A DNA stretch of 64,000 bases. It comes from Symsagittifera roscoffensis (taxonomy: Eukaryota > Xenacoelomorpha > Acoela > Convolutidae). A program made the translations under genes and the position numbers. Shown here one piece after another: positions 53,421 through 63,350 of the stretch. The notes beneath the pieces are model-generated. The model did no database searches and was not told the DNA's origin. It saw only the letters and a list, made by a program, of their open reading frames with translations. Location: assembly GCF_963678635.1 (NCBI RefSeq), contig NC_087063.1, positions 78,885,617 through 78,949,616 of the forward strand, read 5' to 3'. How positions within the stretch are numbered: position 1 is the stretch's first letter; each line of letters begins with the position of its first letter.

Positions 53421-53550
53421 CTACTGATGCTCAATCTTCAAGTGCCAGATGTAATGAGCTCGCTTCAATAATCACAACCATGAAAAAGGGGTCACCACGG
53501 CTACCCCGCAAATCATATAACCTATTTAATAAGTTTATCACAACAATTAG

Positions 53551-53803
53551 GCTAGTGTGTTAGGACTAGCTCTCGCTTGACCTGTAGCTTCAGGTCTACC
53601 TCAGCCTGACCAAATTTGGCTGCAATAGTGGTACCACGTAAAAGTTCTAGACGCTAAAAAAACTGCCTTGAGTCGCAAAAAAAACAGCTTCGCTGAGCAA
53701 AATAACACTGTCTGGAATGTGGGGAGATAATACAAATGGACTATCCTCGACAGGACTGTTAAGGCCTACTGATAGCTCCTCTGCGATTTGCAGGAACTAC
53801 AAT
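53551..53803 (+). mobile_element. SINE tail, 3' part split by the LINE
   Basis: Starts TAGTGTGT and continues GCTCTCGCTTGACCTGTAGC, GGCTGCAATAGTGGTACCAC, GGCCTACTGATAG and GCAGGAACTACA, parallel to 44140-44320 but with a 75-bp extra segment near 53680-53750. Together with 48910-48985 it completes a SINE. Confidence 0.65.
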
Positions 53804-54525
53804 TATATAACCCTAAAGATAGAAAAAAAAATTTTCTTGGTATGAAATTATCAAATGTTATAAAGATTGATATATTGCATAAAAAATATTCAAAAAGTTA
53901 CATATACATAATGACCTGAAGCAGTTGTTTTTTGTTCACCGACACACTTGAAACTCAATTTACCAATAATTAATCAATTTGCTTTGTTTTTTCAATATAA
54001 AAATTTAGAGTTAATCTACTCCAAGTTTTGAGCTAATCTACTCCATTTCCTGGCACGAATTCCTTGACGTAAATTTAATTTCTGGGCGTATCGGAAAAAA
54101 AACGCGAACTTTGCTTGAGTCTACTTTCAGACACGTAATATGTTCAAGTTTTGTTTGAGGGCGCATTCAAACTCTCATCACTTTATTTGAGTTTTGTTTG
54201 GAACTAAAGTCAGACTCTTGAGAGTTTTTTTTAGTAGTTCTTAGAAATTTTTTGCAGATTTGCTCAGACTAAGTTTGAAACTACGCTCTGACCCTCGCAA
54301 TTAATTTTAAACGCTGTTTCAGACTACATTTATGATCTTGCGACGTTGTTCGGACTTGGTTTGGACTGTGTTCAGACTTCCGCGCAAACTTGCCCAGCTT
54401 TTATTTGGGATTGTGCTCAAACCCTGGCAAATATTTTCAGGCATTGTGTCCAAAAGTCTTGCGTTATTATTGTCAGATTTTTTTGGTAACAGAATTATTT
54501 TGATCATTCCAGATCAAAATTTAAA
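53804..54525. other. No gene recognised
   Basis: AT-rich. Loose TTTGTTTGGAACT/CTTGCTC-type words in 54120-54430 recur (GACTTTAGTTTGGACT-like) but without clear period. Confidence 0.35.
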
Positions 54526-54527
54526 AT

Positions 54528-55040
54528 ATTGTTCCGAATTTTGAAGAAAAAGTCGGAAAATTTGTGCTCGAGGTTTTTTTATATACTTTTCGACTTTTCC
54601 TGACTTTTTTTGACTTTTTAATCAGCCATTTTTAACGGATTTTTTTTATATCATCGGAAAATTGTTGCTGATTTTTTTTTCTGAAAAAATAATTCCCTGT
54701 GATCGTTTTTCATTACACTCTGAGATTTCAAGACTGGTAATTTGACCAATTTAGAAAAATTGACGCGCGATGTTTTTCGTCTGCTAATAACACGTCAGCC
54801 ATGATTTAATCCATGAGATGTGAGGCATGTCATTTAGTCTATTTAAAACTTCGATATGAATGAATTTTATAATCACTTTGAACTTTACATAGTGGTTAAG
54901 GATGAATTTTAGAGGAAATTTTTACATTATTTAACATTAAAAGAATCAATTTCTGTGAAAATTGATCTTTTTTTCGGAAAAAAACTACTGCATTCAATTT
55001 TAAAGCAATTGGAACATTCAGGGCTTCGCTTGGATATGAT
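54528..55040 (+). repeat. 0.5-kb dispersed family copy
   Basis: TTGTTCCGAATTTTG at the left and GGAACATTCAGGGCTTCGC at the right bracket sequence with TTTGTGCTCGAGG, GACTTTTTAATCAGCCATTTTTAACGG and TTGACGCGCGATG. More diverged than the 44856 copy. Confidence 0.6.
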
Positions 55041-55050
55041 CAATCAGACC

Positions 55051-55150
55051 AATTTAACATCCTCCTCCCCCTAGCAAATTTAATTTAAATTAAGCTGCAG
55101 GATCTTAACTTGGTCTATTTGGGGGGAGGAGGGGGGAGGATGTTAACATG
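55051..55150. repeat. Inverted repeat of TTAACATCCTCCYCCC
   Basis: TTTAACATCCTCCTCCCCC (55053) and GGGGGGAGGATGTTAACATG (about 55131) are complementary and about 60 bp apart. Between the two facing copies of the 0.5-kb family. Confidence 0.55.
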
Positions 55151-55357
55151 AGCCGCTCAATATTATGATAAAACTTTTGGAAAAAACTCAATGAGCGTTC
55201 TCTCAGTATTGAGTTTATGGGCCTTATTCTGAAACAAGGGTAACCTGGTGGCATATCGCTTAACACATATGCCTAACACTATGCGATTGTTGATCATCTA
55301 GGCGTTCACTTAAACAAAACATTTTTGCTTAAATAAAACAAACAAGACTGCTTGTGT

Positions 55358-55985
55358 CAGGGTGAAGCCCTGAATGTTCCGATTGTCTTTTAAGATTTAT
55401 GGAGCAGTAATAACATAAACAAATTAAATGTAAAAAACAAAGTGAATTTTTTTTATTTTGAGACTTTTTACGAAAATCATCCCCACACGCCATGTAAAAT
55501 ATATTTCATCGTTCAATGAAAATATCTTTCATCTTTATGCCGACATTTTGTTCTACGAGGATATCAAAGAATCTGGGGCAAGTTTCATTTTTTTATCATC
55601 TGGGACAAGATGGCATTGGAGGATAGGTACAGAAGGATATGTTTCGCTCCTTATAACAAACCAATTATGGCAAATAGGTTTCTTTCAACCAATTTCGAAC
55701 GATTTCTAAGACGGTTTAAGTCTCCGCTTACGCGTTATTAGCGCGAAATATATCGCGCGTTAATTGTCTCAAATTGACTAAAATGGCAATCCTTAAACGC
55801 CCATAACTTTTAAAAAAAGATCAAGGAGAAACATCTTTTGAATTTTAATCTCAGGACAACAATACTTTCTGGATGAAATAAAAAATTCCGTCAAAAATGG
55901 CATACTAAAATGTCGAAATTTGATTGAAGAAAAACACCAGCCCTAACACAAATAATTGGCTATTTTCGTTACGAAAGTCTGAACT
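55358..55985 (-). repeat. 0.5-kb dispersed family copy, inverted
   Basis: Reads GTGAAGCCCTGAATGTTCCG...ATGGAGCAGT...CCCCACACGCCAT...CGCGCGTTAATTG...CGTTACGAAAGTCTGAAC, i.e. the complement of 44856-45345, with about 110 bp extra near 55520-55650. With the copy at 54528 it forms a large inverted pair. Confidence 0.65.
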
Positions 55986-56424
55986 ACAAAGCCTGATTAA
56001 GCTATTAGCTTGAGAAATCACTGATTTGCTAGATGAGTTTTGGAAACGCTGTTCAAATAAAAATAAGCAAAGCTAAAAATAGCAATTCATTCAACTGCAT
56101 TCTTTTACCAGAGCTTGCTAAGTAAGACACATGCTAAAAGGCCGATCCTCGATAAAAATATTAGAAAATGGATAAAGCAACCGTTACACAATCGACTACT
56201 TTCTTGCCTGAATAGAAAAATTACAGGTAGATAGAAAGTTAGAAGCAAGAAACGATAGCCGTAAGTACACAAAGCAGGTCCCAGTATTTCGTACTGGAAC
56301 TTTTTGGGAGAATGAGATGAAGACAGTTTATCTCAGATATTAAGCATTAGCAATCAAATTACGGAGCAGCACAGTGTTTTGCCTAATAGGAGAAACATAT
56401 GCTCTTTTTAATTTTAATTGTTCC

Positions 56425-56910
56425 GACTTTTGAAAAAATGCGGAAAGTTTGTGCTCGGGCTGTTTTTTTTCTCCATACAATCTTTGCCTTTTAAATGAGG
56501 TTTTTTACGGAAATTTATTCAAATTCAAAACGTATTGCTGTCCCGAGCCTAAATTCAAAAAAAAGACATTGTGATCTTTTTTGTTTAAATTTTGATCGGG
56601 GTTTAAAGATTGCCAATTTTGCCATTTCGATACATTTAACGCGCAATAAATTTCATGTTTTTAGCGCGTATGCGGCAATTTGATCCATCTTAGAAATTCG
56701 CCAAATTGAATTTGTTTGACACCCTATTAGGTCTACTTAAAACATTGCTATATGCTATATATTTTTCCATTTTACATAATGTGTGAGGGATAGTTTTCAA
56801 AAGAAAAATTTAAATTGTTTGAAAATTTCATCAAGTTTTTAATGCAAGCATTACTTCATAGATTTTCAATTGCAGTCGGAACCTTCAGGACTTTGCCCTG
56901 ATATGAGAAA
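56425..56910 (+). repeat. 0.5-kb dispersed family copy
   Basis: TTGTTCCGACTTTTG to GTCGGAACCTTCAGGACTTTGCCCTGATATGAG. Same internal landmarks as at 44856, plus strand. Confidence 0.65.
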
Positions 56911-58257
56911 AATTGTAACTTTTCTGGGATGAACTTTTTTGCTTCACCCGGAAGCAAAAAGCACGTATCATGCTGGGTATTGAATTAACCTTTGTAATAG
57001 AGGCAAAAGCCTCTAAGAAACTGCGCATAATAGTTTTCAAACTGGTCCAAATTATAGGTTTCAAAACCAAAATGATCAGAAGTTCAAAAACTGACTTAAA
57101 AACCAGAGCGCTGAAAAAAGCTATTCTAAAATAAAAACGAATTTGAAAAAATAGATTTTGTGATTTCAGGGACTATATAAGGCATGGATCTTAAGTGAAC
57201 CAGAGACCTTTCTATACACCAGCTTTGAACTGTACACCAGGATGCAAACGAGGAATTCAAATGAGCTAAAAGTGATTGTTTTCAACTAAAAGAACGGTTT
57301 ATTTCTTAAATTGATTTAGGTAAAAATGTTAACTTGCTCCACCTAAAGAAAAATTTTAACCAGTATGCCGCTCAAGATAATCTTGTCCAACGAAGCTTTA
57401 ACATTGTTTTTACGCCAGAAACTTTTAGAAAGCTAAAAGGACAAAAAAGTAAGTTTTTTCTCTAAAAACTCCAAATGTTTCTAGATGGGCAAACTTCTAA
57501 GGAATAGCTTTTGAGTTTGTTTAAAACAAATTGTTTATCAAAACAAAGTTTGCAAGTGATCCGGTAAATATGAAAAGCATGAAACGGACCATTTTCAATT
57601 ACATTATTATCAATTTCATAAACAATTACTGAAGTGGAAAAAATTACACTATTTAAGATGCTCGAAGTTGCAAGCAAACAAATACATACACTGGAAATGC
57701 TCGCTTTCGAAGGTAAAATCAATGATAAAACTAAAATGAACTTGGGAAGGATCTTTGTATTCGTGTGTTTCAGTTTTTTTCCTTTTTTTCCCCGCAAAAA
57801 CAGGTACCACATATAATCATCGGACTGGGTTGAGTGATATATCATTATAAAACCCTTTCAGTCGTGATTTGAACATTTTAACATTTTGAAATTTTTTCGG
57901 TGTTGAGAAGAAGTGGTTTGAAATTTTTGATTGTTGGTCTAATTTCGAGCTAATAAGGCGACCATGTAGGCTTACAATAGCCTTTTTAAGCTTAATTTAA
58001 GCCGTAAAAACAGCGTTTTTCAGCGGAATTTTGTGAATCAAAAACTTGAAAATTCAAAAAAATTCTGAAAAAAAGTTTGAAAATTTTTGAAAAATTTAGT
58101 TGTTGTTTTTCTAGTCTGTTTTCTTCAAAAATTGTTTTACAACTGACCTATTTTTGTTTGACTCTTAAATATGCCTAAATTCGTTCAGATTTTTTTATCA
58201 CAACATGTAGAAAAAAACTGTAAATTATTAAAGTTAGCATAGAATGTACTTTTTATA
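56911..58257. other. No gene recognised
   Basis: AT-rich. Frames at 57634-57816 (plus; MLEVASKQIHTLEMLAFEG) and 57845-57462 (minus) overlap each other, and neither matches a family I know. A small exon is possible but unsupported. Confidence 0.35.
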
Positions 58258-58435
58258 CCCCCTTCATATCTATCCGGATGAATATGAAGGGGAATAAAAA
58301 CATTGGTTCATGTTAGTTTTAATAATGTACAGTTGGAGGTGCAGACGCGGGCCATAATCCAATTTGAATACCCTCCTGATAATACAACATTGTTTAACTA
58401 AGAAAACCTACTTCGTAAGAAACCCCTTCATATGT
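58258..58435. repeat. CCCCTTCATAT inverted repeats
   Basis: A hairpin CCCCTTCATAT...ATCCGGAT...ATATGAAGGGG occupies about 58259-58294, and CCCCTTCATATG recurs at 58423. The pair ATATGAAGGGG (58283) and CCCCTTCATAT (58434) would bound a 150-bp MITE-sized piece. Confidence 0.45.
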
Positions 58436-58703
58436 AAACCGTGGATTCGACCAAATTTACTTTGAACTTCGCCGAAACAACTATAATTGTACACATTGCA
58501 CATACTGCATCAGTCGTTTACACGAACGCAGGGACACTTCGGAACAGATCCGACAATATGTGAGAGTTGGGCATGCAAGTGTGGCCAGTCCTTGCGCCAG
58601 ATTAAAAGCTCTGAGGCACCCATCTTCATTCTCCACCGGCGAAAAGAGCGTCTATCACACCTTTGTCAAGCATTTCGCAATTCCGAAATATAATGATAAA
58701 TAA
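58419..58703 (+). CDS. Unrecognised exon-like open segment with CxxCxxC
   Basis: Open in one frame from 58419 (after TAA 58416) to TAA 58701-58703, 94 codons, without a Met at its start, so it would be an internal-to-terminal exon. It reads GFDQIYFELRRNNYNCTHC, TYCISRLHERRDTSEQ, VRVGHASVASPCARLKALRH and ends FAIPKYNDK. Balanced amino-acid use and basic-helical look are unlike the surrounding chance frames. NCTHCTYC could bind zinc. I do not recognise the family; it may equally be a transposase remnant. Confidence 0.35.
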   Translation, partial: ETPSYVNRGFDQIYFELRRNNYNCTHCTYCISRLHERRDTSEQIRQYVRVGHASVASPCARLKALRHPSSFSTGEKSVYHTFVKHFAIPKYNDK

Positions 58704-59070
58704 ATTCGTTAAACCTAACGTTTGTGGTTCGAGGCCCATTACTGTCGGTGCAAGTAGCTAGGGGTAACAAAGAATTTGTCGAAGGTATCAATAGCTAGTA
58801 ATTCTCATAACCAACACCTATCTATTTCGTTCATAAAGTCAATAGACTATTCAACCGTTGCTTTTTATCTTAACTCGACACTATCAGCTTTTTAGATAAA
58901 CAAGTCTTCTGGTGTCCCTCCAGTAAGACGACAGGCGCCGTTTAGACGACAACCCCTTTTAGTGGGTTTTAAGCCGACGCTACACTCAATTTCTCCAATT
59001 GTGTTTCTGAGAAAAATAAATTGCTCAAATTCGAGCAGTTCAATTTAACTTGTTTTAACTCTAATTTGTC
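58704..59070. other. No gene recognised
   Basis: GTGGTTCGAGGCCC at 58722 recalls a tRNA B box, but no cloverleaf fits. Otherwise nothing seen. Confidence 0.4.
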
Positions 59071-59078
59071 GTCTTAAG

Positions 59079-59516
59079 CAGGGGCGGATTAGGGGGGAGG
59101 GCGGGGGTGGGCGGACGCTTTCCTCTTCCCTCCCCTCAGGAATTCGACCCCCTGCCGACCCAAAGGGTCCCCCCTTTGGTACTTTTTAAGAAATCCATTT
59201 TTTGCCGACCGACCCTAAAAATTTTTGCCGACCGACCTTAGGCGCCAATATATACTAACTTTGAGGGGAGCGCGCGCCAAAAAAAACGCAATTTTTTGTC
59301 AAAATTTTTCAAAAAGTGCCTGAAAACGGCTTTTTTTGACCTGTTTTCTCAAAAATTTGACTGCGGCGCGGAAAATTTGGCCAAAACAGGGACCTTTTAG
59401 TGTTTTAGAAGAGCTCGGAAAATCAATTTGGTCGACCTAAAAAAAGGTCGTCAAAATTTTTTGGAAAAATTTGTGAAAATCCGCCCGCCCTCGAAAAAAT
59501 CCTAGATCCGCCCCTG
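59079..59516. mobile_element. Complete hAT-like MITE (CAGGGGCGGATC family)
   Basis: 438 bp, begins CAGGGGCGGATTAGG and ends CCTAGATCCGCCCCTG, terminal inverted repeats of about 15 bp of the CAGGGGYGG type known for hAT elements. Flanked by GTCTTAAG and GTCTTAAT (7 of 8). Inside: CGACCCAAAGGGTCC, a GCGCGCGCC patch, and GAGCTCGG. Relatives at 21820, 25330 and 46840. Non-coding. Confidence 0.8.
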
Positions 59517-59524
59517 GTCTTAAT

Positions 59525-60290
59525 TCTTGATTTTTTGGCGTTTTTTTTAATTTAGCACCAAGTCTTCTATTACAGCACAGACTATGCAGCGTAACGTCAG
59601 GCGAGTATCATTCTGGCGTGGAGTATTTTGCGTTTTTTAGTTTATGAATAATATAATCACCTTCGAGGAAAAAACCAATTCAGAACTGTCCAACTGTATT
59701 CTAGTGTCACCCCTTTTGTACCAATGAAGTCTTGCCTATTATTATTTATGATACATGCGCTCTATTTTCGAGAAATGTTCTATGCATTTTTCATGCAATA
59801 AACGTGAAGTGAAAACAAAGTGATACGTCCTTATGTTGCATATGCTGTATCTGGTGTTATTAAATAGCTCGGATTTGTTTCTGCAGCCGCCTTATCAAAT
59901 TTATTCACATCTGCAAACTGATAATAGATCAACCAATCAGATTCGTTCGTTACTTTGAACTAATTGGTTAGACGACTGTGGAATGTTTTTGATACGATTT
60001 TACAGCCTCAGATCTAAGAATATATATTTTTTTTGAAAATGAAATTAAGCGACTGAGCCCCGAGTTCTCAACGGAAAGTTCTGTAGACGTGCAATAATTT
60101 GTTACATTTGATTTGTTTCAACATTATAATCAATAGCCGAAAGCGCTTTTTACCCTGTTTTTTTTTGCGTTTTAAAAAATTTTCAAAAAACCATAAAACG
60201 CATTTCCTGAACCAATGAGTTGAATTTGCTCAAAATGATTTAATGGAGCCAATAATTGGCGCCATCATTACTCTGTGTTTTCTCTAAACT
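59525..60290. other. No gene recognised
   Basis: AT-rich DNA without motif. Confidence 0.4.
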
Positions 60291-60294
60291 AAAA

Positions 60295-60410
60295 AACGAA
60301 GATAATCATAGTAGTAGCATCAGCAAAGAATGAACCGGTTTGATAACTGCATCATCCGCATAGAGAAACATGTTATTATTTTGCTGATGACTGCTGGGTT
60401 TTAAATTAAA
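60295..60410 (-). repeat. Inverted copy of a LINE YADD segment
   Basis: On the minus strand this encodes SSHQQNNNMFLYADDAVIKP and VHSLL, nearly the same as the plus-strand copy at 60495-60590, about 90 bp away. The two can pair as a hairpin. Confidence 0.6.
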
Positions 60411-60439
60411 AAAATAAACTGAATAGAAGTAAGCCAAAA

Positions 60440-61100
60440 CTTGATCACTGCAAGAAATCAATTTTCGGCCCACTTCTACTCATTTTTTTCATTGATATAA
60501 AACTCAGCAGTCCTCAACAAATTAATAACATGTTTCTCTATGCAGATGATACAGTTATCAAATCAATTCATAGTTTAATTTAAACACAAATCAACAAGAA
60601 ACCATAGTGGAAACTATTTGTCGGTTAACCATCAATTGATAAACTCTAAACAATGAAATAACTAAAGTTATACTTTTTGCTAAAAAATCAGCTACTAAAA
60701 CTTGTACAGAAAGAAAATTCAATGGCTAAAAACTAAAATTTAAAAATTTTCACATGCTTTGGAAAATTTATAGATAAAAATTAGGGTTTGAAAACCATAT
60801 TACCAATGAAGAAAAAAAGTTCTTAGTATTGTGGGTTTATATATAGATAAAATTTCAACCATAAGCATTTTTCCAGCAAATGAACATTCCTGGAGCTAAT
60901 TTTACAAAAAAATATGAAACAAAATAAGAACACTAAGAAACTCTGCTGTAAAGGTTTGTAAAAACGATATGTTTCAAAAGAATTTGGAATCATTCAAGCA
61001 CACAATTTTTTTTTTAAATTTCACAACTACATTATTTTTGACATGCTGAAAGTTCTGTGTGATACTGTGTGAAAGCCAATCTGAAAATTTACAAAAATTA
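60440..61100 (+). pseudogene. Fragment of a non-LTR reverse transcriptase (palm)
   Basis: FGPLLLIFFIDIKLSSPQQ followed by NNMFLYADDTVIKSIHSLI (60445-60590): the GPLLF-x-x-FINDI and LYADD blocks of non-LTR reverse transcriptases, with the catalytic aspartates intact. Downstream to about 61100 frames are broken, but weak thumb-like segments remain. Amino-terminal parts are absent. Possibly CR1/RTE/Jockey type; not the same subfamily as the LINE at 49-53 kb. Confidence 0.6.
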
Positions 61101-61800
61101 ATTACAGAGGAGACGTAGCAAAATTACTGGGTAAATTATTTTCACCTCGAAGGAAACAATGTATTCTCAGAGGAAACAATTTATTACGATTGAGAAAAAC
61201 TACAAAACAACATTTTGACCCAATTAAGGTTATCGTTTTTTTGTTTGCATTTTCTTTGTGCCACCAATGAGAACTTTGAAAGTCATTCCGTAACATAATA
61301 ACCGAATAATTTTTATCGTAGAAAATACTCGGGTCGAGATATCCCAAAATACCTTGGGGCAGCTCAGTGTTTTGATTTTATGTGAGTGCCATTCGAACAT
61401 AAACAGTGATATACAAGAATAATAGCGAAACTTTCAAGTCAGATCTTAAATCTCGAACCAAAACTTCAGATGGTTCGCTGATGTCAATGTCAAGAAAATA
61501 TCCACCTCTGAAACTTAATGGTTATGATGCGCTTCGAACTCCGGCTATCAGTAAAAATGACTGTCCTGAATGATAATCTTGCCGAACAAACTCAACCATG
61601 CGACTCGCAGCTGAAAAAGCTACGCCACAGCTAACGATTTTGTTTCTGAAAACACTGGGCGTAAGTTGAACCCTAAGGTCACTTTCATTGTTTTCTGGAA
61701 AGTTTTTCAAAATATGAAAAACTCCTACACTCAGATAGCGAAATTCGGATTAGTTTTCGCTCATGAAATACCCGCCGAATTCATGTCCAGAATTTTCAGG
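61101..61800. other. Unrecognised, partly coding-like DNA
   Basis: From about 61430 the sequence is less AT-rich and holds a fairly open plus frame (FKSDLKSRTKTSDGS, PPLKLNGYDALRTPAIS), broken by two stops. No family recognised. Confidence 0.3.
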
Positions 61801-61803
61801 TTG

Positions 61804-62290
61804 AAACTCTCGGCGCGACTATGCAACTTGGGTATAAATCCGGATGTGAAGCGACCCTTGGCGCGACTCATCTCCAGATTTTCCACACCTCATGTCCAGA
61901 CTTTCCAGACTCAAACTCTCGGCGCGACTATGCAATTTGGGTCTAAATTCGGATGCGGCGCGAAGCTTGGCCCGGCTCATGTCCAGATTTTCCAAACGTT
62001 ATGTCCAAACTTTCCATACTCAAACTCTCGGCGCGACTATACAATTTGGGTCTAAATTCGGATGTGGCGCGACTCATGACCACACTTTCCAGAATTTATG
62101 TCCAGACTTTTTAGACTCAAACTCTCGGCGCGAAAAGCAATTTGAGTCTGAATCCGGATGCGGCGCGACACGCGGCGCGACCATGGTGGTTATGGCGCGA
62201 ACTTTGCGACCAAGGCGGAGAAGGCGCAAACTTCGCGACCAAGTCGGAGAAGGCGCGACTTTCCAGACCAAGGCGGAGACAGCGCGACTC
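61804..62290. repeat. GC-rich minisatellite with GGCGCGAC motif
   Basis: AAACTCTCGGCGCGA starts at 61804, 61913, 62022 and 62119, a 109-bp period (last unit 97 bp). Each unit contains GGTCTAAATTCGGATG, GGCGCGA and TGTCCAGATTTTCCA/TGTCCAGACTTTCCAGA. It passes at about 62185 into a 29-30 bp repeat (GGCGCGAACTTTGCGACCAAGGCGGAGAAG variants, three to four copies). The frames open across it in two phases (61666-62055, 61892-62350) come from the repeat. GC content is far above the window's. Confidence 0.8.
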
Positions 62291-62299
62291 TCAATGCCC

Positions 62300-63350
62300 A
62301 GTGATCAAAGTGGACCGATGAGAAAAAAGTTATGCCAGTATATGAACTGAGTTCTCAAAATGGCATACAATCCATTCTTAAATAAGGACATACCCGATTG
62401 TTACTTCGACTAAGCAGTGTTGCTGAGACTCTGGGTGTCGAGAAAACCAATCACAAGGACGAGGTGCGCCAACAGTTCAAGCTAGGACTAGTAAGGGAAT
62501 ACGAGCTGACTTCACCATCAAAACCGTAACCTGACTGAGTAGAACTTGAATTGGGGTTCTTGGACAATGGGCTGAGAACGAGCCTGATGGTCTTTAGGGA
62601 CTTGCTTAAATCATCATGGTGCCCACGTTCTTCGTAGTGCTTCAAACCGAGCAGAAAAAATGGAAGAAAAAGAGAAGCCATCGAGGGGCAAATGAATACC
62701 CTCAGGCAAAATAGATATCTCACAAGCTAGCGGTCGTATGACACTTCGTGAAGTGGATGCCGCGTTTTGATTGATCAACCCTTCTCTGAAGCGTGTGAGA
62801 CTTGAATGAATGTCGGAAAAATCATACGAGCAGTTCAGAAGGATAATCGCCGCAATTTCCGATACGTCTGAGAGTGAACTGGAGTCCACACTAGGAAATT
62901 TTTTAGTGGGAGTTGCTGGTGGATATTCCAGTGACTGCAAAAGAAAAGCGGAAAGATCGGTAGCAACAGATTAAAGCGCAATTGACAAAAATGAAAAAAT
63001 GTACCTGATAATGCTATGTGTACCAGCTGCTGGAATTATCTGGACATCCTAACTAAAGAAATATCTTGGTCACCTGGGATGAGTTCCCTGACCACTGTTT
63101 GTTTCAGATATGGTGGTACTCGGCGCACAGTATTCTGATACTGATCTGGGACGCTGAAGAGTTGTCGTCCATGAGGTTATTAGACGCAGCGCAGCCTGTA
63201 ACGATCAATACAGAAGGATTGATGAGAGTGGCTGGATGGCTGGATGCGGATACAAAAAGGTACAAAAAAACAAGAAGCGCCGGAGAAAGTACAATTGAAA
63301 TAACTAAACTGTCTCAAGGTATTTAATCAGTTACAGACCAGATACTGAAT
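62300..63350 (+). other. Decayed coding-like DNA, family unknown
   Basis: Plus frames such as VAETLGVEKTNHKDEVRQQFKL (62417) and GMSSLTTVCF/TINTEGLMRVAGWLD (63066-63326) alternate with stops. Composition is mixed, unlike intronic DNA. Could be the gag or a terminal ORF of a retroelement, or a lost gene; I cannot tell. Confidence 0.3.

Larger units (their letters stand above)
48986..53550 (-). mobile_element. CR1-like non-LTR retrotransposon, nearly full length
   Basis: Minus-strand element, 5' end near 53550 and 3' end at a (CAA)n tail (48986-49000 as TTG). Gene order 5' to 3': an upstream ORF (53420-52905), ORF1 with PHD-type finger (52832-51880), ORF2 endonuclease and reverse transcriptase (51880-49008). 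Only about two stops and four frameshifts in 4.5 kb, so it is among the youngest elements here. It is inserted between GGCAATG and ATAGTGTG of a SINE. Small TSD not resolved. Confidence 0.8.

Noticed and set aside
61666-62350. Overlapping frames of 129 and 152 residues
   Set aside because: They are translations of the minisatellite in different phases; peptide repeats follow the DNA repeat.
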